From assembly GCA_942492905.1 (NCBI GenBank), contig OW818657.1:1178001-1242000 (forward strand): a stretch of DNA of 64,000 bases, given 5' to 3'. The notes below the pieces were generated by a model, which searched no databases, was not told where the DNA came from, and saw only the letters and a program-made list of their open reading frames with translations. This DNA is from CAIZWU01 sp942492905. GTDB taxonomy: Bacteria > Verrucomicrobiota > Verrucomicrobiia > Verrucomicrobiales > V1-33. Position numbers and translations under genes: made by a program. Shown piece after piece: positions 28,243-35,847 of this stretch; within the stretch, counting starts at the first letter, position 1, and every line of letters starts with the position of its first letter.

Positions 28243-28317
28243 TGGTGCGGTATGCCAGTGCTGCCCTGGCGCTCTCTGGGTGGAAGCCAGATGTGCTTGC
28301 TGTTACACCAATGCCGC
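28243..28317 (-). tRNA. tRNA-Gly(TCC), non-canonical elbow
   Basis: The acceptor is GCGGCAT/ATACCGC (one C-A mismatch), with A73 and CCA encoded. The D-stem GTGT/GCAC has loop AACAGCAA (A18 G19). The anticodon stem TCTGG/CCAGA has loop CTTCCAC (UCC). The T-stem GCCAG/CTGGC has loop GGCAGCA (G54, G55, G58). Confidence 0.8.
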
Positions 28318-28332
28318 CTCGGATTGTGAAAA

Positions 28333-28407
28333 TGGCCGCCAGAGCTGGAATTGCACCGGCCTCGTCGCGTCTTCAGCGCGCTGCTCATCTGTCTGAGCTA
28401 TCTGGCG
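28333..28407 (-). tRNA. tRNA-Phe(GAA), non-canonical elbow
   Basis: The acceptor CGCCAGA/TCTGGCG is perfect, with G73 and CCA encoded. The D-stem GCTC/GAGC has loop AGACAGAT (A18 G19). The anticodon loop CTGAAGA gives GAA. The T-loop TGCAATT has G55. There is one mismatch each in the anticodon and T stems. Confidence 0.8.
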
Positions 28408-28420
28408 ATGGTTATGTAAA

Positions 28421-28496
28421 TGGTCGGACACCCCGGTGTTGCGCCGGGCTTCTCCTGATCCCAAATCAGGCGGGAACGCTGGCTCCCTCGTGTCCG
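28421..28496 (-). tRNA. tRNA-Pro(TGG), non-canonical elbow
   Basis: The acceptor CGGACAC/GTGTCCG is perfect, with A73 and CCA encoded. The D-stem GGGA/TCCC has loop GCCAGCGT (A18 G19). The anticodon stem CCTGA/TCAGG has loop TTTGGGA (UGG). The T-stem CCCGG/CCGGG has loop CGCAACA (C54, G55). Confidence 0.83.
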
Positions 28497-28504
28497 AAAA
28501 ATAG

Positions 28505-28577
28505 TGGCTCCCCGACATGGACTTGAACCATGACGTCCGGTGTAACAGACCGGCAGGCTGCCTTACCTCATCAGGGA
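28505..28577 (-). tRNA. tRNA-Asn(GTT), canonical elbow
   Basis: The acceptor is TCCCTGA/TCGGGGA, with G73 and CCA encoded. The D-loop region TAAGGCAG keeps G18 G19. The anticodon stem CCGGT/ACCGG has loop CTGTTAC (GUU). The T-stem CATGG/CCATG has loop TTCAAGT. With tRNA-Met it is one of only two array members with the normal G18-U55 and G19-C56 contacts. Confidence 0.85.
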
Positions 28578-28586
28578 ATGGAAAAA

Positions 28587-28675
28587 TGGTGGAGGATGGT
28601 GGTAGTGCGCCACTGGTCGCTTCCGGCCTCTTGGGGTGACGGCGGGGTTACAGTCCGCTGGCCGGGGCATCCTCC
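28587..28675 (-). tRNA. tRNA-Tyr(GTA)-like, shortened D-arm
   Basis: 89 bases. The acceptor GGAGGAT/ATCCTCC is perfect, with A73 and encoded CCA. The anticodon loop CTGTAAC in stem GCGGA/CCCGC gives GUA (Tyr). The long variable region of more than 20 bases fits the type II form of bacterial tRNA-Tyr. The D region is only about 10 bases (CCCCGGCCA) before the anticodon stem, too short for a normal D-arm unless the two overlap. The T-loop CGCACTA has G55. It may be functional but abnormal, or decaying. Confidence 0.6.
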
Positions 28676-28684
28676 GGGAAAAAT

Positions 28685-28758
28685 TGGTGCGGCCAGCCGG
28701 AATTGCACCGGCGTCACCGGATTGGCATACCGGAATCCTGCTGCTGAACGATGGCCGC
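28685..28758 (-). tRNA. tRNA-Gly(GCC), non-canonical elbow, first gene of the array
   Basis: The acceptor GCGGCCA/TGGCCGC is perfect, with A73 and CCA encoded. The D-stem GTTC/GGAT has loop AGCAGCA (A18 G19). The anticodon stem CCGG/CCGG with a T-T closing mismatch has loop ATGCCAA (GCC). The T-stem GCCGG/CCGGC has loop TGCAATT (G55). It is the most 5' gene of the array in its direction of transcription. Confidence 0.8.
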
Positions 28759-28779
28759 AATTGAAAAATGAAATGAATC

Positions 28780-28819
28780 GCCAGGCCGGGCGGCGGAGGA
28801 TTCCGGCCGCCCGGCTGGC
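28780..28819 (-). other. Leader hairpin before the tRNA array
   Basis: Arms 28780-28794 and 28805-28819 pair over 5 + 9 bp with one bulged G (GCCAG-G-CCGGGCGGC). On the minus strand the sequence after it is T-rich (GATTCATTTCATTTTT) and leads straight into tRNA-Gly(GCC) 22 bases later. It may be an attenuator-like terminator or a processing signal for the array transcript. Confidence 0.45.
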
Positions 28820-29109
28820 GTGTGTGATGTGTATAAAGAACAAACACCGCTGCCGCTCCTCCCGGAGCCGCACCCGCTGGATTTCACGGCGGATGTTTCG
28901 GTGTTTGAATTCGGCACACCTGATAAGAAGCCTGTATGGATATAAAATGGGATCTCATACAGACAGAAGTGATAAGCGCGCAATAAGCCCTGACATCATC
29001 CCGGAGGGTCCGGGTTGACTTTTACCGTGGCTGCCGCGAAGTTGGGCGCGGGTTGGCCGTGGGAGGGGATAAGCGTCGAAGCACTCTCTGTCTGCGGTCC
29101 GTCCACCTG

Positions 29110-29147
29110 CCCCTCCGCTGGTTGCACCCGGCGGAGGGGTCTTTTTT
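29110..29147 (+). terminator. Rho-independent terminator, plus strand
   Basis: The 9-bp stem CCCCTCCGC/GCGGAGGGG is followed by TCTTTTTT. No protein gene lies upstream on the plus strand for several kilobases, so it suggests a short non-coding transcript. Confidence 0.7.
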
Positions 29148-29363
29148 GGGGACTGAGGGAAACGGACCTGGTTGGGTTGGAAATGATTCCGGGTGGGTGG
29201 GCCTTCGGGATTCGGGGGCGGTTGGCTGTGGAGGATTTCCGGGAGTTGTTTAGTGACTCAGGGGAAATCAGCCGGACGCTGGTTCGCCGGGGGAAAGCTT
29301 TGGATTGGGTTGGTTTTTAGGGGATTACGGGGAAAATAGGAAGGGAGAGGGTGTTTCCGGGAC

Positions 29364-29416
29364 AAAAAAGAAGCCCCGCTCTCCAGTGTGGTGAGCGGGG
29401 CTTCAGGAAACTTTTT
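29364..29416. terminator. Bidirectional terminator
   Basis: A 12-bp perfect stem GAAGCCCCGCTC/GAGCGGGGCTTC has an inner CCA/TGG pair. It is flanked by AAAAAA on the left and TTTTT on the right, so both strands end in a T-run. It most likely terminates the DUF1552 operon on the minus strand, about 320 bases after its last stop codon. Confidence 0.85.
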
Positions 29417-29727
29417 GTTGTTTCAGGGAAGTCAGGTCAGGCACTGGAAGCCTGTCCGCTCTGGTTGTGGTTTGAGGTTCTGGACGTTAAATCCTGGACG
29501 GTAACTGACCCCGGTTGGCCACATCGTTCCCATCACACAGGCACCCTCCAGCGCCTGGTCCGCACCCAAATGGGAGGACGGCCGGAGGGCTGTATGAATG
29601 GGGGCGGATGATTTCATGAACGTTTTGGAAGATGACGGGATTATGGCACGCGGATTCAAAGCGTCAAATGTATTTTACAAAATAGCGTGAATTTTCCAGG
29701 AGGTGCCCTCCGGACTAGCGGACTCTA

Positions 29728-31083
29728 TTAGATATCTGCCAGCCGTCCGGTGCTGTCGCCGAAGCGTTCCAGGCGGGGCACGCCGGCGTGATCCAGCATG
29801 TTCAGGTAGAGATTGCACATGGGGGTGTCCTCCAGTTGCAGGAAGCGGCCCGGGTTCAATTTGCCGCCGCCGTTGCCGGCCACCAGAATGGGAAGGTTGC
29901 TATGCGTGTGGCGGTTGCCGTCGGAGTTGCCGCAACCGTAGACGATGGTGCTGTTATGGAGGATGGACTGGCCGTCGGCATCCTTTTTGGACTCCAGCAG
30001 ATTGAGGAATCCGGCGAGCTGTTCGACATAAAACCGGTCGATCCGGGCGACTTTGGAAATCATGTCAGGATCGTTGCGGTGGTGGCTCAGGGAATGGTGG
30101 CCTTCCGCGATGCCGATCTCGCCAAAGGCGCGGTTGCTGCCATCGTGGGCGAGCAGCAGCGAGGCGATGCGGGTGCTGTCGGTTTCAAAGGACAGGGCCA
30201 TCATTTCAAACATCAGCTTGATGTATTGATCATAGGCCGCCGGGATGCCGGCGGGGGTCTCCATGGCAGGATCCGCCGGGTTGGGGAAGCGCTCGGCCGC
30301 AGTGATCCGTTGCTCGATTTCGCGGACGCCGGTCAGGTATTCATCCAGCTTGGCTTTGTCGCGGTGGGTCAGTTGCTGCTGCACCGCTTTGGCGTCATCC
30401 ATCACAAAATCGAGGATGGATTTCTGCTGCGCGCGGCGACGGACGAGATTGGCGGAACGTTCGCCTGGAGGGCCCGCGCCGAAGAGGCGCTCGAAGACAA
30501 GGCGTGGATTTGACTCCGGGGAGAGCGGGGAGGTGGGGGAGCGCCAGGCAAGGTTGGATTCGTAGGCGCAGGAGTAACCGGAGTCGCAACCGCCGGATTT
30601 GCGGTGAGGGTCGGTGGAAAGCTCAAGGGAAGCAAAGCGGGTGGTCTGGCCGATGTGCTGGGCCGCGATCTGGTCGATGGAAACGCCAGCATAAATGTCG
30701 CTGCCGGCGGTCTTTTTGACGCGGACTCCGGTGAGGAAGGTGCCGTTGGCACGGGCGTGGTCGCCGGCTCCGTCATTGCCGGCCTCGGCATTGGCGTGGG
30801 CGAATCCTGACACGACTTGAAGGCGGTGCTTCAGGCTTTCCAACGGCGCGAGGGTCTGGCCGAGGGTGAAGTCCTTGCCCGTAGTGGTGGGCCACCATTG
30901 ATCATGGATGGCGCCATTGGGGAAGTAGATGAACGCCATCCGCTGGGGCGCTCCGCTGGCGGTGGTGGCGAAGGCCGGGGCCGCGGCGGTAGCTTTGCCG
31001 GAGAGCGCCTCGAAGGCTGGGAGCGACAGGCAGGCGCCGATGCCACGGAGGAACCGGCGGCGGTTGGTGAGGGTGGCGTTCAT
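29728..31083 (-). CDS. DUF1552 protein, Tat-exported
   Basis: 451 residues. A twin-arginine signal (NRRRFLRGIGACLSLP) starts the protein. The DUF1552 pattern is clear: RMAFIYFPNGAIHDQWWP, then LEVVSGFAH-like LQVVSGFAHANAEAGNDGAGDH, ARANGTFLTGV, GVSIDQIAAQHIG, GYSCAYESNLAWR and a C-terminal GNRHTHSNLPILVAGNGGG. The family is related in fold to DUF1501 and always travels with the DUF1587/1592 cytochrome. Here its ATG overlaps that gene's stop (ATGA). It probably works in the periplasm with the cytochrome. The reaction is not established. Confidence 0.88.
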   Translation of the reverse strand: MNATLTNRRRFLRGIGACLSLPAFEALSGKATAAAPAFATTASGAPQRMAFIYFPNGAIHDQWWPTTTGKDFTLGQTLAPLESLKHRLQVVSGFAHANAEAGNDGAGDHARANGTFLTGVRVKKTAGSDIYAGVSIDQIAAQHIGQTTRFASLELSTDPHRKSGGCDSGYSCAYESNLAWRSPTSPLSPESNPRLVFERLFGAGPPGERSANLVRRRAQQKSILDFVMDDAKAVQQQLTHRDKAKLDEYLTGVREIEQRITAAERFPNPADPAMETPAGIPAAYDQYIKLMFEMMALSFETDSTRIASLLLAHDGSNRAFGEIGIAEGHHSLSHHRNDPDMISKVARIDRFYVEQLAGFLNLLESKKDADGQSILHNSTIVYGCGNSDGNRHTHSNLPILVAGNGGGKLNPGRFLQLEDTPMCNLYLNMLDHAGVPRLERFGDSTGRLADI

Positions 31084-33638
31084 GGAATGGAGCGTTGGCG
31101 TTTTTGGAACGGCGGGCTTTCGACGATGCCCATGATGAGAGTGGAAAACCTGCCGTCAGCGGCTTCCAGTTGATTTACGATGGTGTCGACGGCCTGGATA
31201 TCGCAGGGCTGCGGGCCGCGGCCGATGGCATAGGTCAGCATTTTTTCCGTGAGGCAGCGGTAGTAGTCGGCGCGGCGGGAGGTGACGATGAGTTGTTTGA
31301 GGGCCCGTACGTCGGCGAAAGCCTCGCCGGTGACCAGCTTGCCGGAGGCCGGGGGCAGAGGTTCACCGCGATCCTTTTCACGCCATAGGCCCATCGCGTT
31401 GAAGTTTTCGAACGCGAAGCCGAGCGGGTCCATCCGGTTATGACAAGAGGAGCAGAGCGCGCTTTCGCTGTGGAGGGCGAGGGCTTCGCGCATGGAGAGT
31501 TCGCGGCCGTCGCTGGATTTTTCCGAGGCTTCCAGTGAGGGAATGTTGGGCGGGGCGGGCGGAGGTGGCGTGCCGAGGATGTTATCGAGGATAAAAAGCC
31601 CGCGCTTCACCGGGGAGGTGCGGGTGGGATTGGAAGTGACCGCAAGCACGGTGCCCATGGTCAGGACGCCGCCCCGGGGGCTGTCCGGTGGAAGGTCCAC
31701 AAGGCGCATGTCGTCGCCATCCACGCCGGGGATGTCATAGTGTTTGGCGAGGTCTTCGTTCAGGAAGGTTTTGTTGTTCGAGATGAGTTCGAGCACGCTG
31801 CGGTCCTCCTGGAGCAGGTGACGGAAGAGCATTTCAGCCTCCCGGCGCATGGCGCTGCGGAGATCGCCGCTGAATTCGATGCGGCGGGTGCCGAATTTGG
31901 CGCGCAGGGCGGTCATTTCCTCCCGCAGGGCGGCTACTTTGGCGTCGTCGCGGGCTTTCTCCGCTTCGTCGATCGCGGCATTGAGCTGCCGGCGTTTTTC
32001 AAAGCGCTCCCGCAGGTCTTTTTCGGACCCGGCATCGCGGGCCTGCACCACGCGGGCATCAATGCTGACGCTTTCCACATCGCGGGTCTGCAACCACTGG
32101 CCGGCGAAGTTCCTGACGAATTCTTTGGACCGCTCGTCGGCGAGGAGACGTTTGACCTGGGCCGCCAGGTTTTTGCGCAGTTCGCCCCTTGCGGCGAGAT
32201 CCATGAGTTCGGCATCGGGAATGGTGGACCAGAGGAAATACGAGAGCCGGGAAGCCAGGGCATATTCATCAAGGACAGGATGGGCCTGCGGGTTATCCGC
32301 GGGAAGGGTGTCCTCCATGCGGAAGAGGAAACGTGGGGAGGCCAGCACGGCGGTGAGGGCGCGGGCGATGCCTTTTTGGAAACTGCCGTCCGGGGCCACC
32401 ATGGTTTCCTGGGCGAGGGCAGCGAGGCGGTCCACGCTGCGTTCATCCACGGGACGGCGGAAGGCGAGGGTGGTGAAGCGCCGGATGATGTCCACCGCGA
32501 GGGATTGGCGGGGGGTGGGATCGGCAGGGATGCCGGAGGCGGGGAAGAAGCGGGCGTAATTGTCAGGGCGGGTGGCGAATTCCGGCTCCAGCGGGCCTTC
32601 GATGATGGCCCCGCGGAAACGCAAGTCCACCCATGGCTGGCCGTCGCCGGGGATTTCGCCAGGGCGCTGGGTCCTGTCCTGGGAAGGGACCACTTTCATG
32701 CGCAGCGCGTAGGTGCCGGCGGCCCATTTCCGCTCCACCACGTGATCCATTTTCTTTTCCGACTGCCATTTGATCTCCTGTTCCCAGACCGGTTGGTCCT
32801 CAATGAACCATGTGGCCCTGGCCTTGCCGGGATCGTAAGCGAACGAGCCCACAATGGACGCGTTGAGGGCGATGCGGTAGGTGCCAGGCTGGGTGATTTT
32901 GATCTCCGCCCTGACATCGGCGGCTTCGTAGACCGGCATCACCATTTCGGACCGGTTCTTCTGGCGGTCGCCCTCGCCACGGAAGGCATCCTCGTCCACC
33001 TCGCGGCGGGGAATCACCAGATCGGTCAGAGGAATGGCGCGGGCGGTGATGGTTTCCGCCGCCTGCATGTATTTCTCCAGCAGCAGCGGCGAGGTAGTCA
33101 GGACATCGCCGATGTTGTCAAAACCGTAGCCGGTGTCATCGGCGGGGAATTCCTCATCGGCGCGGAAGTCGATGCCCATCAGGTCGCGGATGGTATTGCG
33201 GTATTCCACCCGGTTCAGGCGCCGCAGGGTGACCCGGCCGGGGTCGGGATTCTGCGGGTCCAGTTGGAGGGCTTCGCGTTTCAGCCAAGTGACCAGCTTC
33301 TCCCGGTCCGCCGGGGGGATACGGTCCTTTTTGGCCGGCGGCATCAGGTCGCTGCGCACATTTTTCAGCACGTGGACCCAGAGATCGGTTTTAGCCATCA
33401 GGGTGTCGAATCCACCCGGGCCATCGAAAACCACATTGCCTTTATCTGCCCCGTCGGCGTGGCAATCAAAACAATGCTCCGACAAGATGGGCTGGATTTC
33501 TTTTTCGTAAAAGGCCGCGCCGCTGCTGGGCTCTGCCGGCACAGGCACAGTGTCTGAAGCCATGATGCCCGGGCAGAGCATCAGCAGAGGGAGGAACCGG
33601 AGCGCGGGATACATGGGTGGAGCGGTGGCGTGGTTCAA
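31080..33638 (-). CDS. DUF1587/1592/1588/1585/1595 c-type cytochrome
   Basis: 852 residues. After a signal peptide (from the first Met or from MYPALRFLPLLMLCPG) there is a cytochrome c segment with the heme site HCFDCHADGADKG. DUF1587 follows (RRLNRVEYRNTIRDLMGID), then DUF1595 around residues 380-440, DUF1592 (YALASRLSYFLWSTIPD, VKRLLADERSKEFVRNFAGQWLQ), DUF1588 (GGVLTMGTVLAVTSNPTRTSPVKRG) and DUF1585 near the end (LTEKMLTYAIGRG). A carbohydrate-binding-like beta domain precedes DUF1595 (PGTYRIALNASIVGS). This multi-domain protein is a hallmark of Planctomycetes and Verrucomicrobia. It is translationally coupled to the DUF1552 gene. Confidence 0.9.
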   Translation of the reverse strand: MNHATAPPMYPALRFLPLLMLCPGIMASDTVPVPAEPSSGAAFYEKEIQPILSEHCFDCHADGADKGNVVFDGPGGFDTLMAKTDLWVHVLKNVRSDLMPPAKKDRIPPADREKLVTWLKREALQLDPQNPDPGRVTLRRLNRVEYRNTIRDLMGIDFRADEEFPADDTGYGFDNIGDVLTTSPLLLEKYMQAAETITARAIPLTDLVIPRREVDEDAFRGEGDRQKNRSEMVMPVYEAADVRAEIKITQPGTYRIALNASIVGSFAYDPGKARATWFIEDQPVWEQEIKWQSEKKMDHVVERKWAAGTYALRMKVVPSQDRTQRPGEIPGDGQPWVDLRFRGAIIEGPLEPEFATRPDNYARFFPASGIPADPTPRQSLAVDIIRRFTTLAFRRPVDERSVDRLAALAQETMVAPDGSFQKGIARALTAVLASPRFLFRMEDTLPADNPQAHPVLDEYALASRLSYFLWSTIPDAELMDLAARGELRKNLAAQVKRLLADERSKEFVRNFAGQWLQTRDVESVSIDARVVQARDAGSEKDLRERFEKRRQLNAAIDEAEKARDDAKVAALREEMTALRAKFGTRRIEFSGDLRSAMRREAEMLFRHLLQEDRSVLELISNNKTFLNEDLAKHYDIPGVDGDDMRLVDLPPDSPRGGVLTMGTVLAVTSNPTRTSPVKRGLFILDNILGTPPPPAPPNIPSLEASEKSSDGRELSMREALALHSESALCSSCHNRMDPLGFAFENFNAMGLWREKDRGEPLPPASGKLVTGEAFADVRALKQLIVTSRRADYYRCLTEKMLTYAIGRGPQPCDIQAVDTIVNQLEAADGRFSTLIMGIVESPPFQKRQRSIP

Positions 33639-33765
33639 CGAATCAGGCGCCGACTGATACTACGGAGACCGGCACCGTCTTGTTGCTGAGAAATCCGGCT
33701 GGGCGGATTAAGCAATCTACCCGGCGGCACTGCGGCCGCCAGAGTCATTTACGGCACGATTCCGC

Positions 33766-34245
33766 TCAGACCGGCAGGTCCACCGTGGCGATGGCCATGG
33801 CGCACATGCCTTCCTCGCGGCCCGGGAAACCCATGCGCTCGTTGGTGGTGGCCTTGACGCCCACCTGACCGATGGAGAGACCGAGGACGGCGGCCAGGTG
33901 TTCCTTCATCTGCGGAACGTGCGGCAGGATTTTGGGGCGCTCGGCGATGAGGGTGGCGTCGATGTTATGAATCACGGCGCCTTTTTCAGCCAGAATGGCG
34001 GCGATCTGGCGCAGAATTTCCAGGCTGCTGATGCCGCGGATGGATTCATCCCCGGGTGGGAAAAAGTGGCCAATGTCCGGCTCGCCTACAGCCCCCAGCA
34101 AGGCGTCCGCGATGGCATGGCAGAGCACATCGGCATCGGAGTGGCCTTCCAGTCCTACATGGTGGGGGATCTCGACGCCGCCGAGGATGAGCTTGCGGCC
34201 TTCAACAAGGCGGTGGACGTCGTAACCGATTCCGGAGCGGATCAT
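33766..34245 (-). CDS. ispF: 2-C-methyl-D-erythritol 2,4-cyclodiphosphate synthase
   Basis: 159 residues, the normal IspF length. It converts CDP-methylerythritol 2-phosphate to the cyclic diphosphate in the MEP isoprenoid pathway, as a cytoplasmic trimer. Signatures are the zinc ligands in GYDVHRL and in HSDADVLCHAIADAL, GDIGxxFPP-like EPDIGHFFPPGDE, and the C-terminal KATTNERMGFPGREEGMCAMA. It follows the inositol-monophosphatase gene on the same strand after about 65 bases and likely belongs to a three-gene unit with coaB. Confidence 0.96.
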   Translation of the reverse strand: MIRSGIGYDVHRLVEGRKLILGGVEIPHHVGLEGHSDADVLCHAIADALLGAVGEPDIGHFFPPGDESIRGISSLEILRQIAAILAEKGAVIHNIDATLIAERPKILPHVPQMKEHLAAVLGLSIGQVGVKATTNERMGFPGREEGMCAMAIATVDLPV

Positions 34246-34309
34246 GGGAAGGAGGTTATAAAGGATTAATTTGGATCAGGGGAAGAATCAGCTTCCCTTG
34301 CGGAATGCG

Positions 34310-35095
34310 CTAGGATTGCGAGCCCATTTCAGCTTCCACATCTGCGAGCGGGAGCAGGCCGTTGGAACAGCACATGGAGTATTTTTCGGCGGCCTTGTCT
34401 TTGACGTAGAGGGGCGCTCGGCCTCCCGCGGTTTCGACGAGGAGGATGCCGGCGGCGACGTCCCAGAGGCTGATGACTTCCTCGATGTAGGCGTCGAGCC
34501 GGCCGCAGGCGACGTAGGCCATGCCGAGGGCGGCACTGCCCAGGATGCGGGTCTTGCGGACCTGGGTGAGGAGGCGCCGGAAGCGGACCATGCCGGCCTC
34601 GATGGATTCCTTGTTTTTGCTGAAGCCCACGGTGATCATGGCGTCCGCCAACTCGCTGCGCCGGCTGACGTGGATGGGCTTGCCGTTGAGGGTGGGGGTG
34701 CCGCCTTTTTCGGCCACGAAGAGTTCATCCATCATGGGGTCGTAGATCACCCCGAGGATGATGTCCGGGCCTTTCCGCAGAGCGATGCTGACGCAGAAAT
34801 GCGGGATGCCGTAGAAGTAGTTCACCGTGCCGTCGATGGGGTCCACGATCCAGTGGTATTCGCTGGTCTGGTCGCCGGCGAGGCCTTCCTCGCCATAGAT
34901 CGCGTGGTCGGGGAAGGAGGTCAGGAGGATGCCGGTGATGAGTTCCTGGCTTTGGACATCGAGTTCGAGTTTAAGGTCGTATTGCAGGGTTTCATTGACG
35001 CCGAGATCGGTGCCGTAGTTGGCCTTGATGAGGGCGCCGGCCTGGCGGGCGGCGTCGATGGCGGCGGGGAGGAAGGGGGAAACGGGCTGACTCAT
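34310..35095 (-). CDS. suhB: Inositol-1-monophosphatase family protein
   Basis: 261 residues. Metal-site motifs of the family are complete: GEEGLAG, the signature DPIDGTVNYFYGIPHFCVSIAL, and LWDVAAGILLVETAGG near the C-terminus. The enzyme hydrolyses inositol monophosphates or similar small phosphates (magnesium-dependent). SuhB homologues can also assist rRNA antitermination. The start codon overlaps the stop of coaB (ATGA), so the two are coupled. Exact substrate preference cannot be read from the sequence. Confidence 0.9.
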   Translation of the reverse strand: MSQPVSPFLPAAIDAARQAGALIKANYGTDLGVNETLQYDLKLELDVQSQELITGILLTSFPDHAIYGEEGLAGDQTSEYHWIVDPIDGTVNYFYGIPHFCVSIALRKGPDIILGVIYDPMMDELFVAEKGGTPTLNGKPIHVSRRSELADAMITVGFSKNKESIEAGMVRFRRLLTQVRKTRILGSAALGMAYVACGRLDAYIEEVISLWDVAAGILLVETAGGRAPLYVKDKAAEKYSMCCSNGLLPLADVEAEMGSQS

Positions 35096-35736
35096 GAGGG
35101 GGAGGGGACCATGAGTTCGCCGCAGACGCCAACGAGAATTTCCGCGAGGCGGGATTTGGCGGCCCGGGGCAGGGGGCGGATTTCGCCGCTGGCAAAGACG
35201 AGAGTGATTTCGTTGTCTTCCGTGTCGAATCCCGTTTCGGAGCCACTGACGTCATTGGCCACTATTAAATCGCAGCCCTTCCGCTGGAGTTTTTCCTGGG
35301 CGTGGGCCAGGACCTGTTCGGTCTCGGCGGCAAAACCGACCAGCACGCCGGTGAATCCCGCGGCACGCACGGAACCGAGGATATCGGGCGTGCGCTCCAA
35401 GGTCAGAGTCAGCGTTTCTGCCCCTTTTTTGATCTTTTGCACAGCGGCTTGGACGGGCCGGTAATCAGCCACCGCCGCTGCAAAAACCGCGATTTGTGCC
35501 GAGGGCAGCGCGGCCATGACGGCGTCGTGCATTTCCTGCGCCGTGGTCACTTTCACGAGCGATACGCCTTTAGGGGGCGTCAGGGCCGTGGGACCGGAAA
35601 TCAGGGTCACGGCATGACCGGCCTGCTGCGCCGCGGAGGCCATGGCGTAGCCCATTTTACCGGACGAACGGTTGGACAGGTAGCGCACCGGATCGAGCGG
35701 TTCGCGGGTGGGGCCGGCGGTGATCAGGAAATGCAT
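35092..35736 (-). CDS. coaB: Stand-alone phosphopantothenate-cysteine ligase
   Basis: 214 residues from the ATG at 35736 (MHFLITAGPTREPLDPVRYL). This start fits the CoaB N-terminus exactly, while the longer frame adds nothing recognisable. Motifs are ITAGPTREPLD, NRSSGKMGYAMA, AAVADYRP with the following lysine-rich KIKK, and VANDV. It joins 4'-phosphopantothenate and cysteine in CoA synthesis. In most bacteria CoaB is fused to the decarboxylase CoaC (Dfp). Here the CoaC half is absent, so a separate coaC gene should exist elsewhere. Confidence 0.9.
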   Translation of the reverse strand: MHFLITAGPTREPLDPVRYLSNRSSGKMGYAMASAAQQAGHAVTLISGPTALTPPKGVSLVKVTTAQEMHDAVMAALPSAQIAVFAAAVADYRPVQAAVQKIKKGAETLTLTLERTPDILGSVRAAGFTGVLVGFAAETEQVLAHAQEKLQRKGCDLIVANDVSGSETGFDTEDNEITLVFASGEIRPLPRAAKSRLAEILVGVCGELMVPSPS

Positions 35737-35847
35737 CGGGCGATTCAACCACAGACGGCGGGGTTCTGCCAGAGCGGACCAGCAGATTAAAGCCCGGCTT
35801 GCGTGGTGATGGCGCAGCATTACGATGGACCGTCTTTCCGTCCCCCT

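Larger units (their letters stand above)
28759..29727. other. Intergenic region upstream of the tRNA array
   Basis: About 970 bases with no convincing protein gene. On the minus strand, toward the array, there is a TATACA -10-like box at 28830-28835 without a good -35, then the hairpin at 28780-28819. On the plus strand a TTGACT box at 29014 precedes a GC-rich stretch that ends in the terminator at 29110-29147. That could be a small RNA of about 100 bases, but the -10 is poor. The second terminator at 29364-29416 serves the DUF1552 operon. Short open frames here contain the terminators and look random. Confidence 0.4.

Noticed and set aside
25492..28758. HNH gene plus tRNA array as a prophage
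   Set aside because: No capsid, terminase, portal, tail or integrase gene is visible nearby and no attachment-site repeat was found. A mobile origin is possible but not shown.
29015..29320. 101-codon plus-strand frame
   Set aside because: It spans a strong intrinsic terminator, has no homology I recognise and has a random-looking composition.
31740..33557. Open frame of 605 codons on the plus strand
   Set aside because: Antisense to the DUF1587/1592 cytochrome, whose domains are unmistakable.
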